Assembly (NCBI GenBank): GCA_046331625.1
Contig: JAXLQL010000006.1
Span: forward strand, 310,001 to 374,000
Reading direction: 5' to 3'
DNA length: 64,000 bases
DNA from: JAXLQL01 sp046331625
GTDB taxonomy: Bacteria; Acidobacteriota; Terriglobia; Bryobacterales; Bryobacteraceae
The translations under genes were made by a program, and so were the position numbers. Below, piece after piece: positions 35,021-44,019 of this stretch (position 1 is the stretch's first letter; each line of letters starts with the position of its first letter). The notes under the pieces were generated by a model. That model was not told where the DNA came from. It searched no databases and saw only the letters and a program-made list of their open reading frames with translations.

Positions 35021-35973
35021 CCAAGGCACTGATCCTCGCCACCGTCTGCGCCATTTCCCTGATCACCTGCTCGCACGCGTATCGCACCTATCGCGCCACG
35101 ACGGTTGCGGCTACGCCTCCCCCTCCGCGGCAGGTGGTGATCCCCCCAGTCAAGGCTGATGAAGACTTCCTCTTGCACCAGCTCCGCCGCAAAGTCGCCG
35201 CGGAGCCTCGGAACGTAGCCCTCCGCCTGGAACTCGCTCAGCGCTATGAGACGCTCGGCAACCAGGAAGTGGCGCTCGAACATTTCCAAGCCGCCTCGGT
35301 GCTCGAGCCTTCCAATGGCGGATTGGCGATGACGCTCGCGAAAGCCTATCGCCGCCAGGAGATGGCGGGCGACGCGGCGGCAACGCTGACCCGGTTCGTC
35401 GCCGCGAACCCGGACGCCCCGGGGCCGTACTGGTCGTGGGCTGGAATCCTGGCCGACGAAGCTGGCCAATACGTAGAGGCCGAAGAGTTCCACCGTCAGG
35501 CGATCTATCGCAGTGAAAACGCGGAAGCGTTTCTGCACAACAACCTCGGACACAATCTGCTGCTGCAGGGCCGGCGCGGAGACGCCGCCAACGAGTTCCG
35601 CAAAGCGCTCGCGCTGCAGCCGCGGCTCGAAATCGCCCGCAACAACCTGGCCGTGGCGCTTTCTGACCCAGCCGAGTCGCTTGCACGAAGCCGAGGCAAC
35701 GATCCGGCAGCGCAGCACAACAATCTCGCCGCCGAGTTCATCGAACAAGGCAAGTACGTCAAGGCCCGGCTCGAGTTGCAGATCGCGCTCAGCTACCGGC
35801 CGGACTACGGCCCGGCGCTCAAGAATCTTTCCATCTTGTCGTCGCTTGATGGCAAACCGCCAGTAATAGACCTATTGTCCAAAGACAAGCTCGCCGAACT
35901 CGGGCCGTCTGGAAGCCAACCAGCGAGCGCACCACACCAGAATCCGAACCCGCAGGAGAAAACCAACCCATGA
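35017..35973 (+). CDS. TPR protein of the tad locus (TadD-like)
   Basis: The product (318 residues from TTG 35017) has an N-terminal membrane anchor (TKALILATVCAISLITCSHAY), a Pro-rich linker (TPPPPRQVVIPP) and tetratricopeptide repeats such as LRLELAQRYETLGNQEVALEHFQAASVLEPS, AFLHNNLGHNLLLQGRRGDAANEFRKALAL and AAQHNNLAAEFIEQGKYVKARLELQIAL. The TTG start overlaps the DUF192 stop (TTGA), and the stop overlaps the Flp start (ATGA). It is a candidate TadD-type pilotin or assembly scaffold. The frame open from 34801 is a shadow of DUF192. Confidence 0.8.
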   Translation: MTKALILATVCAISLITCSHAYRTYRATTVAATPPPPRQVVIPPVKADEDFLLHQLRRKVAAEPRNVALRLELAQRYETLGNQEVALEHFQAASVLEPSNGGLAMTLAKAYRRQEMAGDAAATLTRFVAANPDAPGPYWSWAGILADEAGQYVEAEEFHRQAIYRSENAEAFLHNNLGHNLLLQGRRGDAANEFRKALALQPRLEIARNNLAVALSDPAESLARSRGNDPAAQHNNLAAEFIEQGKYVKARLELQIALSYRPDYGPALKNLSILSSLDGKPPVIDLLSKDKLAELGPSGSQPASAPHQNPNPQEKTNP

Positions 35974-36155
35974 AGCAACTGTTCGTCCAACTCTGGAAAC
36001 AGGACGAAGGACAAGACCTCGTCGAGTACGCATTGATCGTCGCCGCCGTGGGCCTCGCGCTCATCGTCACGGTCAACCAGCTCTCTCAGGCCGTGGTCAG
36101 CCTGTATTCCAGCATCACCCAGGGCTTGGCCAGCATCGGCGCGTCCGGCTCATAG
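35970..36155 (+). CDS. flp: Flp-type pilin subunit
   Basis: The 61-residue prepilin has a short charged leader ending DEG, followed by QDLVEYALIVAAVGLALIVTV. The Gly with Glu five residues later and a Tyr (GQDLVEY) is the Flp prepilin-peptidase site; cleavage after Gly is expected. The hydrophobic helix forms the pilus core. It is coupled to the TPR gene by ATGA. No prepilin peptidase is encoded in the window. Confidence 0.93.
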   Translation: MKQLFVQLWKQDEGQDLVEYALIVAAVGLALIVTVNQLSQAVVSLYSSITQGLASIGASGS

Positions 36156-36226
36156 GAACTGAGGACAGGCAAGTCACGCCCGGGGCTCGTCTCCCATGAG
36201 CCCCTTGCTCGGCATGCCGGCTCATT

Positions 36227-37657
36227 GTGTCTCACGGCGTCCGCCGTTGGCTCGCGCCCGACGTGGCGCTCGTAGCCTCTTTCGTTACCCTCCTCTATTG
36301 CCTTTTCCTCTTTGACGGAACCCGGAACCTGTTCCGTGATTCCGACACTGGCTGGCATATCCGGAATGGGGAGACGATTCTCTCCACCGGTGCCCTACCG
36401 CAAACTGATCCCTACTCGTTCACCAAGGGCGGCGAGCCCTGGTACGCATGGGAGTGGGCGTCAGACGCGCTGATCGGTTTCGTACACCGGCGCACTGGTC
36501 CCGCAGGCGTGGCGTTCTTTTTCGCTGCCGCCATCGCGACGCTCACTTGGCTGTGGTTTCGCCTTCACTGGGCGTTGGGTGGCGATTTTCTGCTCGCGTG
36601 CGCCATGGCGTCACCCTTTCTTTCCACCGCCAACATCCACTGGCTCGCCAGGCCCCACGTGTTCGGCTGGATCCTGCTAGCCTCGTGGCTCCTCTGGCTC
36701 GAATCGAAGAATGCACGCCTTTGGCAGGCCGCCGTCCTCTGCCTCATCTGGACCAACGCCCATGCCAGCTTCTTCCTCCAGCCGCTCCTGCTGGCCCTCC
36801 GAGGCCCGGCCTCGTGGCCACTTGGCGCCGGCCTTGCGTTGGTCACGCTCGCCAACCCTTATTTCTTCAACCTTCACTTGCACCTATGGAGCTATCTGAC
36901 TAATGTGGAACTGCTTGCAAGGATCGGCGAGTTCCAGTCGTTCAACTTCCACTCCGAAGGATCGGCGCAGATCGTAGCCACGCTGGCCCTCACCGCCGCC
37001 GGAGCCGTGTTGGCTCTCGAACAGAGGCGGTATCGGCATGCCGCGATGCTCGCCCTGTTCTGGCTGATCGCCATTCGCTCGGCCCGTGGGCTCCCCGTTT
37101 TGGCCCTGCTGCTGCCTTACGCCAACGCCGCCATCACGCGGGCTCTCGGAAGGGAGCCTCGTTTCGGGAGCCTACTCCGCTATTCCGCCGCCTTACGCGG
37201 AATCGACTCCCGATTTTCCGGTTTTTTCTGGATCTTGCCCGTGGCTGGCCTCGCCGCCATCGCACTGGCCGGACCAGCCGCGCGCGCCCGTAGCGGCTTC
37301 TCTCCAAAGGACTTCCCGGTCCAAGCTGCCGCCGCCGTGGATCGCTTGCCCCTCGACGCACGCGTACTGGCGCCGGACAAATACGGCGGCTACTTGATCT
37401 ACCGCTTCGAAGGCCGGCGCAAGGTGTTCTTCGATGGACGAAGCGACTTCTACGGCGCCGCCTTCATGAAGGATTACATCGCTCTAGTCCAGGTGCGGCC
37501 GGGATGGGAACGTCAGCTCGACCGCTGGCGCTTCACCCACGCATTGCTCCCGTCGGACTACGCCTTGGCTGCTGTCCTCCCGCTGAAAGGTTGGCGGGAG
37601 GTCTACCGGGACGGCACCGCCGTACTGCTCGAGGCGTCAATCAGCCGGAAACCGTAA
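36227..37657 (+). CDS. Polytopic membrane protein, possibly GT-C glycosyltransferase-like
   Basis: The 476-residue protein has about ten membrane helices and a soluble C-terminal ~130 residues. An early loop reads FRDSDTGWHIRNGETILSTG and TDPYSFTKGGEPWYAWEW. An acidic D-x-D-type residue pair after helix 1 is where GT-C enzymes (PMT/ArnT-like) keep catalytic Asp, but I cannot confirm the fold. The tail KYGGYLIYRFEGRRKVFFDGRS is characteristic of an unnamed family. GTG 36227 is the first start before helix 1. Its place between flp and cpaB suggests pilin glycosylation or surface anchoring, which is inference. Confidence 0.6.
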   Translation: MSHGVRRWLAPDVALVASFVTLLYCLFLFDGTRNLFRDSDTGWHIRNGETILSTGALPQTDPYSFTKGGEPWYAWEWASDALIGFVHRRTGPAGVAFFFAAAIATLTWLWFRLHWALGGDFLLACAMASPFLSTANIHWLARPHVFGWILLASWLLWLESKNARLWQAAVLCLIWTNAHASFFLQPLLLALRGPASWPLGAGLALVTLANPYFFNLHLHLWSYLTNVELLARIGEFQSFNFHSEGSAQIVATLALTAAGAVLALEQRRYRHAAMLALFWLIAIRSARGLPVLALLLPYANAAITRALGREPRFGSLLRYSAALRGIDSRFSGFFWILPVAGLAAIALAGPAARARSGFSPKDFPVQAAAAVDRLPLDARVLAPDKYGGYLIYRFEGRRKVFFDGRSDFYGAAFMKDYIALVQVRPGWERQLDRWRFTHALLPSDYALAAVLPLKGWREVYRDGTAVLLEASISRKP

Positions 37658-37712
37658 CCAACTGCATAGGAAATGTGTTAGAACTGAGGATCAGCCAAAA
37701 TAGGCCAACCGC

Positions 37713-38654
37713 ATGGATCGACAAAAGATGCTGACGATTTTCGCGGCCGCTTGGGTTTCAGCGGCGCTGCTGACGTGGTTCCTGTACCGGAGCACGAAGG
37801 CACCCAAGCAAGAGAAGCAAGTCCAAGTGGTGGCTGCTGCTCGCGACCTCCCAGTGGGCACCCGAGTGGCCAAAGGCGACCTCAAGCTGGTCACGCTGCT
37901 CGAGAAGGAGGCTCCCCGAACTGCGGTGTTGAAAGTTGACGACGCCATCGGCCGGGCAGTCGTCTATCCGGTCAACGCAGGCGAGCCCGTTACCGCTTCC
38001 CGGCTGACATCGGCGACCTCGGCCGAAGGGGCGGCAGCGATTATCGAGCCTGGAAAGCGCGCAGCCTCAGTTCCGTTCACCGATGCCAGCGGCGCGGCCG
38101 GCTTGATCCAGCCCAGGTCGCGGGTTGACGTGCTGTTCACGCGAACCGGTAACGCATATGAAGCGATGACCGTCACAGTACTGGAAGACGTAGAAGTGTT
38201 GTCGATCGGGCGAACCACGCAAGTCGACACGCAAGCCAGTGGAACGGCAACCAAGGGTGGCGCCGCCGCTGCCGTTGGAAACCAGAATCCGAACCGGACG
38301 GCCACAGTGGTGGTGACGCCGGAACAGGCGCAGCGTCTGGAGCTAGCCAAGAATCAGGGGCGAATCAGCCTCGTGTTACGCAACCCAATGGATCGATCCG
38401 TTCGTCAGGAACCCAAAGCCGCTACGCTCGAGGAGATCGAGCCGTTGCTGCTGGCCCGGTCCGGTCAAACGCCGCGCCGCGGCCGGCTTCCCGGCAACCT
38501 GAAAGACCCCACAGCTTGGGCCAACCTCATCGGCGACGATCCGAGCGCCGCACCCAAGCCTCCCAAGCCTCCCGAAAAGAAGGAGCCGCCGAAGCCCCGC
38601 GCCGTCGTGGATGTCTTCCGCGGTGAAAAGCACGTCCAGGAAATTTTTCAATGA
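37713..38654 (+). CDS. cpaB: Flp pilus assembly protein CpaB/RcpC
   Basis: The 313-residue inner-membrane-anchored periplasmic protein has helix MLTIFAAAWVSAALLTWFLY, a SAF domain (VQVVAAARDLPVGTRVAKGDLKLVTLLEKEAPRTAVLK) and an RcpC-type second domain (VPFTDASGAAGLIQPRSRVDVLFTRTG, TVVVTPEQAQRLELAKNQGRISLVLRN). It stabilises the secretin of Tad pili. The last ~50 residues are Pro/Lys-rich (PKPPKPPEKKEPPKP). Its stop overlaps the cpaC start by 4 bases. Confidence 0.93.
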   Translation: MDRQKMLTIFAAAWVSAALLTWFLYRSTKAPKQEKQVQVVAAARDLPVGTRVAKGDLKLVTLLEKEAPRTAVLKVDDAIGRAVVYPVNAGEPVTASRLTSATSAEGAAAIIEPGKRAASVPFTDASGAAGLIQPRSRVDVLFTRTGNAYEAMTVTVLEDVEVLSIGRTTQVDTQASGTATKGGAAAAVGNQNPNRTATVVVTPEQAQRLELAKNQGRISLVLRNPMDRSVRQEPKAATLEEIEPLLLARSGQTPRRGRLPGNLKDPTAWANLIGDDPSAAPKPPKPPEKKEPPKPRAVVDVFRGEKHVQEIFQ

Positions 38655-40114
38655 GAGTTTCGCCCTGGTTGTCAAGCGCCCTTGTTCTTTGTAGTCAAAA
38701 TTTTTCGTTGCTGAGTCAGACGGCTCCGGCGCGGGATCTGACCATGACGGTCGGCCGGGGCGAGTTGCTTCAGTTCGCCAGTGACGTCCAACGCGTGGCG
38801 GCCTCCGAACCCAAAGTGGCTGACGTAGTGGTAGTGAGCCCGCGGGAAGTAATGATCAATGCAAAAGGGATCGGCAAGAGCACGATCGTCATTTGGGAAG
38901 GCGGCTCGGTGCCGGCCCGTTACCAGATCGACGTGGTCGCCGATCGTTCCGATTTCGACGGCGCCCTCAAGAGCTTCCAGGCGAGTTTGGCCGATTCGGG
39001 AATCACGCTCACCGGCAACGAGGAAACGCTGGTTCTTACTGGCAAGGCGAAAGACGCCAAAGCTGCCAAGCAAGCCGAAGCCTTTGCCTCCACACGCGCC
39101 AAGAAGGTGATCAATCTTCTCGAGATTCCGCCGCCGCCCGAACCGCAGCAGATCATGCTGCAGGTCAAGTTCGCCAGCGTTGACCGCGTAGGCCTCTCCG
39201 ACCTCGGCTTCAACTATTTCTCACGCAACGACAAGACGATCGGTGGCACCACCACCCAACAGTTCTCCTCCCCCCGCTTTAGCCAGCTCCAGTTCGAGAA
39301 TCAGCAGTTCTCCAACACGAGCGTGAACTTCTCAGACCTGCTGAACCTGTTCGTCTTCCGGCCCGACCTCAACCTCGGCGCAACCATCAAGGCTCTCCAA
39401 CAAAAGAACCTGCTGCAGATTCTGGCTGAGCCGAATCTCGTGGTGATCGAAGGAAAGGAAGCTTACTTTCTCGCGGGCGGCGAATTTCCCTTCCCCACCA
39501 TCCAGGCCACTACTACCGGTGGCGCCACAGCGCCTGTGGTGACCGTGCAGTTCAAGCGCTTCGGCATCGAACTCGGGTTCACCCCCAACATGACGCCCGC
39601 CGGCGCGATTCACTTGAAGGTGCAACCTTCGGTGACCTCGCTCGACTATTCGAACGCGGTGACCCTCCAGGGTTTCCTCATTCCCGCTATTGCCGCGCGC
39701 CGCGCCGAAACAGAAGTGATCCTCAAAGACGGCGAGAGCTTCGCGATCGCAGGGCTCATCGACAACCGCGTGATTCAAACGCTGAGCCGAGTGCGCGGAC
39801 TGGGCGATATCCCGATACTCGGGCAACTGTTCCGCAGCCGCAGCACCCGCAAGTCCACTGACGAATTGCTCGTCGTGGTAACACCGCGGTTCGTCAAGCC
39901 GCAGCCAGCCGGCGAGGCGGTGAAGCTTCCCGAAAGACCCGAAACGTTCCTGCCCACGGTAGCCGAAGAAAAGGCCGCCAAGGACGCCAAGAAGAAGAAA
40001 AAGACCAAGGACCAAACGCCAGCAACTGAGACGGTGCAACAAAGTGTTCCCAAGGCGCCAAAGAAACCGAAGAAGGCAAAGGTTCCCAAGCCGCCCCAGC
40101 CTCCGCAACAATAG
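38651..40114 (+). CDS. cpaC: Tad pilus outer-membrane secretin CpaC/RcpA
   Basis: The 487-residue secretin has a signal peptide (SPWLSSALVLCSQNFSLLSQ), an N-terminal pilus-assembly domain (DLTMTVGRGELLQFASDVQRVAASEPKVADV, NAKGIGKSTIVIWEGG), a BON-like segment (GITLTGNEETLVLTGKA) and the secretin core. The core includes QQKNLLQILAEPNLVVIEGKEAYFLAGGEFP and the closing VRGLGDIPILGQLFRSRS. The C-terminal ~70 residues are a Lys/Pro-rich tail (KKKKTKDQ, PKAPKKPKKAKVPKPPQPP). It forms the channel for Flp pili. Confidence 0.95.
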   Translation: MRVSPWLSSALVLCSQNFSLLSQTAPARDLTMTVGRGELLQFASDVQRVAASEPKVADVVVVSPREVMINAKGIGKSTIVIWEGGSVPARYQIDVVADRSDFDGALKSFQASLADSGITLTGNEETLVLTGKAKDAKAAKQAEAFASTRAKKVINLLEIPPPPEPQQIMLQVKFASVDRVGLSDLGFNYFSRNDKTIGGTTTQQFSSPRFSQLQFENQQFSNTSVNFSDLLNLFVFRPDLNLGATIKALQQKNLLQILAEPNLVVIEGKEAYFLAGGEFPFPTIQATTTGGATAPVVTVQFKRFGIELGFTPNMTPAGAIHLKVQPSVTSLDYSNAVTLQGFLIPAIAARRAETEVILKDGESFAIAGLIDNRVIQTLSRVRGLGDIPILGQLFRSRSTRKSTDELLVVVTPRFVKPQPAGEAVKLPERPETFLPTVAEEKAAKDAKKKKKTKDQTPATETVQQSVPKAPKKPKKAKVPKPPQPPQQ

Positions 40115-40133
40115 CGGTTCGCTCCCGGCGCAC

Positions 40134-41408
40134 TTGCGGCCTCGCGACACCGGACGCCGGTCCGGCGCGACCTCTTTCCAGATGCTGATCATTCTGGTTC
40201 CGGTGATCTTCGGTTTCATGGGCTTCGCGGTGGACCTCGGCCGGCTCTATATGATCCGTCACGAGTTGAAGAGCGCGGCCAATGCCATCGCCTTGGCCGC
40301 TGCCGAAAAACTCAACGGCAGTGACGCGGCGGCCTCTGACGCCACCATCGCGGCCCAGACCGCGCAACTTGCCTCGGCTGGGATCCAGAACCGTTTCGAT
40401 TACGGCAGCATCCCGCTCGGCCAGACAGAAGGACGGACCACGAGCACGGTAGCCGATCCGGAATTTTTCGACACGGTGGCCGGTGCAACCGGCGGGGACG
40501 GCGGCGCGGTGGGGAGTGGATCTCCCAAACATGTGCGCATCACCATCACGGCGCAGGCTCCGCTGCTGTTTTGGAGATTTCTGTCGCTGGCTGCTGAGGG
40601 TACCACCCAAGTCAGCGTGCAATCGGTGGCTGGCCAAAGCGCACCGCTGTGCACGGCGTGCAACATCGAAACCATGGCAATCGCGGCGCTCGATTCGGGT
40701 GACACCGCCGACTACGGTTTCGTCGCCGGCACCCGCTACACGCTGGGTTTCGTGTGCAATGGCGCCAACCAGCCGGGTCCGCTGGCGGGGAGCACGCAGC
40801 GAATTCCGTATTTGATGATCAACCGGATGAACGCCGACGCGACCATCTTCACCGGCGATGACACGCAGGCGTATCGCATCGGCGCGGCTGGATTGCCGTC
40901 GTCGTCGAGCGAAGCCGTTTCGTGCGTGAAGGTGGACGCGGTGGAGACCATTTGGCAAACCGCAGCTCCCCTGGCGTGCCCGCTTCCCGCGAATCCCGGT
41001 ACCGTACCGGCTCCGGTGCGCGCCATGCTCTGCGGCATGACCAATCGCTTCGAAGCCGGCGTCTTCAGCGGGTGCGAAGCCGTCGCCGAATCGGACACGG
41101 TGTCGAACACCGTAACCCCCGACACCGACACCACCGATCTCGCGGACTTGGCCTCATACACCGGGAATGGCCGCCGCATCCTGAATATCGCAGTGGTCGA
41201 CTCGCTCGCCGACTCCACCGCACTAACGGTGCTCGGATTCCGGCAGTTCATTGTCGAGCCTGTCACTGGTAACACCAACCTCAATCCCACCGATCAGAAC
41301 GGCCGCTTCGACGTGCTCTATGTCGGATCGGTGGCGCCCATTCGGCAGGGCCGCTTCTCCGGTTGCTCGGTCGCCTCAGGCCCGGGAAAGGTGGTGCTGC
41401 ACCAATGA
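40134..41408 (+). CDS. TadG-like pilus-associated protein
   Basis: The ~424-residue protein starts with a short basic segment and membrane helix (FQMLIILVPVIFGFMGFAVDLGRLYMIRHELKSAANAIALAAAEKL), the Tad/TadG N-terminal domain. A large periplasmic region with several Cys pairs (CTACN, CNGANQPG, CGMTNRF) follows. TTG 40134 is preferred because it follows the cpaC stop by 19 bases and keeps RPRDTGRRSGATSFQ as the cytoplasmic arm; ATG 40182 is an alternative. The frame opens at 40044 inside cpaC. It ends in an ATGA overlap with the next pseudopilin. Confidence 0.8.
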   Translation: MRPRDTGRRSGATSFQMLIILVPVIFGFMGFAVDLGRLYMIRHELKSAANAIALAAAEKLNGSDAAASDATIAAQTAQLASAGIQNRFDYGSIPLGQTEGRTTSTVADPEFFDTVAGATGGDGGAVGSGSPKHVRITITAQAPLLFWRFLSLAAEGTTQVSVQSVAGQSAPLCTACNIETMAIAALDSGDTADYGFVAGTRYTLGFVCNGANQPGPLAGSTQRIPYLMINRMNADATIFTGDDTQAYRIGAAGLPSSSSEAVSCVKVDAVETIWQTAAPLACPLPANPGTVPAPVRAMLCGMTNRFEAGVFSGCEAVAESDTVSNTVTPDTDTTDLADLASYTGNGRRILNIAVVDSLADSTALTVLGFRQFIVEPVTGNTNLNPTDQNGRFDVLYVGSVAPIRQGRFSGCSVASGPGKVVLHQ

Positions 41409-41914
41409 GACAGCACGTTTCCACGCGCCGCGGATCGCTGATGATGGAGAATGCCCTCTGGGTGCCGATCCTGGTGGCGCTGCTGTTCGGCATGGCGGAA
41501 TTGGCTCGCGTCTCGTACACGTACTACACGCTGCACAAGATCCTGTATGGGATCGCACGTCTGGCGGGCACGCAACAAGGTGTCAACTTCTGCGATGGCA
41601 GCGACGCCACGGTCACCAACATCAAGAATTTCGTGCTCAACGGAAGCATCGATGACGGCGCGCAGCCGATCTTGACGGGGCTGTCATCCGATCAGATCGA
41701 CATCCGCATCGAGCGCTATGTGGCGGATTCCGATTCGCTCGAACAATGCGACTGCTCCGACACCGGGTGCGATGCGGCCCAAGGCGGCGGAGCTCCCGAC
41801 TACATCGCCGTCTCGATTCCGGATGGCTATCCAATCCGGCTCTCGTTCCCTGGTCTGACGTTGGATCCGATCCCGCTTCGGCCCATGGTTCGGGTGCCTT
41901 ATGGAGGTAGCTAG
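41405..41914 (+). CDS. TadE-like pseudopilin 1
   Basis: The 169-residue minor pilin-like protein begins RQHVSTRRGSLMMENALWVPILVALLFGMAEL. The short basic leader, a small residue followed by ...ENALW with Glu, and a hydrophobic helix match the TadE/pseudopilin pattern. A Cys-rich loop (LEQCDCSDTGCDAAQ) follows. It overlaps TadG-like by ATGA and is directly followed by a second TadE-like gene. Confidence 0.85.
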   Translation: MRQHVSTRRGSLMMENALWVPILVALLFGMAELARVSYTYYTLHKILYGIARLAGTQQGVNFCDGSDATVTNIKNFVLNGSIDDGAQPILTGLSSDQIDIRIERYVADSDSLEQCDCSDTGCDAAQGGGAPDYIAVSIPDGYPIRLSFPGLTLDPIPLRPMVRVPYGGS

Positions 41915-42610
41915 ATGAGAGGCGCTCACCTGCAAACCTTACCGGCCCTCTGGGCTTCATCTGCCTCTCGAGTTGCGGCGCCGACATCGGTTGTAGGGCG
42001 GGCTTTAGCCAGCGCGGGACTTCAGTCCCGCCCGTCCGTTTGGCGCTCTACGGCGAGCGGGACTAAGGTCCCGCGCTGGCTAAAGCCCGCCCTACACGCA
42101 AACCTGCGCAACCGGACGCGCCGCGGACAGGCCCTCGTCGAGTACGCGCTCACCTGGGTGGGACTCTTCTTCCCGCTCACCGCGATGCTCATCTTCACCG
42201 CGCAAATGCTGTGGGTCTGGCACTCGGTGGTCGACATGACCCGCGATGGCGCCCGCTACGCCGCCACCCACTGCTACCAGGGTGGAGGCGCCAACGTCGT
42301 CTCCTGGATGCGCCAGAACACGCCCATCATGGTGGACCGCGAGCAGTTCGTCCAAGGCGCGGCGCAGATCGACGTGAGCTACTTCTCCAAGAACGCCGAC
42401 TCCGGCGTGCTCGAAGAATTCGCCTGCACCGGCTCCGATTGCAGCAAAGACTGCGTTCCCGATGCGGTTCGCGTCCGCGTTCTCGGTTATCAATTCAACG
42501 GGATCCTCAGCTACCTCGGCCTGGCGCCGATATCGTTGCCCGATTTCCAGACCATCGTCCCCATCGAAAGCGCCGGCTGCGATCCGGACCAGGAGACCTG
42601 CCTGCCCTAG
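41915..42610 (+). CDS. TadE-like pseudopilin 2 with repeat-derived N-terminal insert
   Basis: The open frame encodes 231 residues. From about residue 66 it is a clear TadE-like pseudopilin: NRTRRGQALVEYALTWVGLFFPLTAMLIF (cleavage motif G-QALVEY, then the hydrophobic helix), WHSVVDMTRDGARYAATHC and a Cys-rich end. The first ~60 residues come from a head-to-head pair of type A repeats (41993-42095) read without a stop (VVGRALASAGLQSR, GTKVPRWLKPALHAN). ATG 41915 directly abuts the preceding stop, so the original gene probably started here and was split from its leader by the repeat. Whether the long leader is still processed is unknown. Confidence 0.82.
   Translation: MRGAHLQTLPALWASSASRVAAPTSVVGRALASAGLQSRPSVWRSTASGTKVPRWLKPALHANLRNRTRRGQALVEYALTWVGLFFPLTAMLIFTAQMLWVWHSVVDMTRDGARYAATHCYQGGGANVVSWMRQNTPIMVDREQFVQGAAQIDVSYFSKNADSGVLEEFACTGSDCSKDCVPDAVRVRVLGYQFNGILSYLGLAPISLPDFQTIVPIESAGCDPDQETCLP
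41993..42095. repeat. Type A repeat pair inside TadE-like gene 2
   Basis: A forward unit (41993-42031) and an inverted unit (42057-42095) surround a 25-base core. This pair belongs to the sub-variant starting GTAGGGCGGGCTTTAGCC and ending GGCTAAAGCCCGCCCTAC. Confidence 0.93.
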
Positions 42611-42628
42611 CCCGGCTCATCCAACACC

Positions 42629-43807
42629 ATGTCCATTTCCATCCTCGTAGCATCCACAGACGACCACTTCCGCGAGACCGTGCGCGAGAATCTGCTCAAC
42701 GTGCAGAATGCCAAGTGCGTGGCCGAGTATCCCGAGGTTTCGCCCAACCTCTATATCCGCGTGCTGCAGGATCTCGAACGCCACCCCGACGCGGGCCTGG
42801 TGCTCGACTTGGCGAGCGACCCCGAAGGCGCAATCAAAGTCCTCGAGAAGGTGAAGCAAGCCGCGCCGCACCTCTACATCGTTGCCTCGAACTACCATGC
42901 CGATGGCGAGGCGGTAATCACGGCGGTGCGCGCGGGAGCGAACGATTTTCTGGTGCAGCCTCTGCGGCGGCTCGACTTTCGCGATGCCATGGGCCGATTC
43001 GAAAAAGCCCCCAAGAACACAGCCGCCGTGCAGAGCCGGCTCGGCAAGGTCTACACGTTTCTGGGTGCGAAGGGCGGCGTAGGGAACACGACGCTCGCCG
43101 TGAATTTCGCCTCGGTGCTGGCACAGCGCAAGCAGAACACCGTACTCATCGACCTCGACTGGACCTCGAACGACGCAGCCATGCAGTTGGGCGCGCAGCC
43201 CCAGTACACATTGCTCGAAGTGGGCGAGAATCTCTCCCGCATGGACCAGCAGTTGTTCGAGGGCTTCGTCACGCGCGATCCGCTCGGGTTCTTCATCGTG
43301 GGTCCACCGGAGGCGCTCGAAAACCAGGGCTACTTCACGGAGCCGATGTTCCGCGACTTCGTCAACTTCCTCGTCGAGAAGTACGACTCGGTGGTGATCG
43401 ACGCCGGACGCAATCTCTCGAACGAAGTGGTGATGGGTGCTCTGCAGGTCTCGACCGCGATTTTCCTTTCGATGTCGCAGGAGTTGGGCGCCGTGCGCAA
43501 CGCGCAGCGCTACCTGGCTTATCTCATGCGCATGGGGTTCACCCAGGATCAACTCCGCATCGTCGTGAACCAGTATTCGAAGAAGGCCGACACGCAGAAA
43601 GCCACGCTCGAACAGATTCAGCAGACGCTCAACCAGAAGGTGTTCTACGGCATTCCGCCTTCGCCCGCCGTACCGGTCTCGATCAATCGCGCGCGGCCGT
43701 TCGTCGCCAATCGCGAGGCAGCGGGCGAGCTCGACCGCATCTTCCGCTCGTTCGTCGACAAAGCCACGGGTCGCAAGAAGGACGAACCCATGGCACAATC
43801 AGCCTGA
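42629..43807 (+). CDS. cpaE: CpaE/TadZ-like pilus localisation ATPase with variant Walker A
   Basis: The 392-residue protein joins a degenerate receiver domain (residues 1-125; GLVLDLAS, D60; QPLRR where receivers keep Lys) to a MinD/ParA-like ATPase. The deviant Walker A reads GAKGGVGNTT (residues 147-155): the signature Lys (K148) is kept, but the second Lys before TT is Asn153. Walker B-like SVVIDAGRNLSNEV and SKKADTQKATLEQIQ follow. CpaE/TadZ proteins position the pilus machine at the cell pole; several lack a canonical P-loop. A 290-base gap filled with repeats separates it from cpaF. Confidence 0.9.
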   Translation: MSISILVASTDDHFRETVRENLLNVQNAKCVAEYPEVSPNLYIRVLQDLERHPDAGLVLDLASDPEGAIKVLEKVKQAAPHLYIVASNYHADGEAVITAVRAGANDFLVQPLRRLDFRDAMGRFEKAPKNTAAVQSRLGKVYTFLGAKGGVGNTTLAVNFASVLAQRKQNTVLIDLDWTSNDAAMQLGAQPQYTLLEVGENLSRMDQQLFEGFVTRDPLGFFIVGPPEALENQGYFTEPMFRDFVNFLVEKYDSVVIDAGRNLSNEVVMGALQVSTAIFLSMSQELGAVRNAQRYLAYLMRMGFTQDQLRIVVNQYSKKADTQKATLEQIQQTLNQKVFYGIPPSPAVPVSINRARPFVANREAAGELDRIFRSFVDKATGRKKDEPMAQSA

Positions 43808-43847
43808 GAGGGATCCGGAGATGCGATACAGAAGCACGTCAGCATAT

Positions 43848-44019
43848 GAGGCTTTAGCCAGCGCGGAACTCTCGAGAAACTCGCCTTTGGGCGGAGTGCT
43901 CTGCCGCCGATTGTGGGGCAGGCTTCAGCCTGCGCGGGACTTCAGTCCCGCTATTCGGGCGCGAGCGCGAGTTTCGGGCGGCGGGACTAAAGTCCCGCGC
44001 AGGCTAAAGCCTGCCCCAC
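43848..44019. repeat. Type A repeat pair (plus degenerate unit) between cpaE and cpaF
   Basis: A degenerate unit lies at 43848-43870, a full forward unit at 43913-43951 and an inverted unit at 43981-44019, with a 29-base core. No gene lies in the 290-base gap 43808-44097. The element interrupts an otherwise tightly packed tad operon, so strong RNA structure will form in the transcript here. Confidence 0.93.

Noticed and set aside
42211..43857. 548-codon Arg-rich frame overlapping cpaE
   Set aside because: Composition is typical of an out-of-frame shadow, and it crosses three well-supported tad genes.
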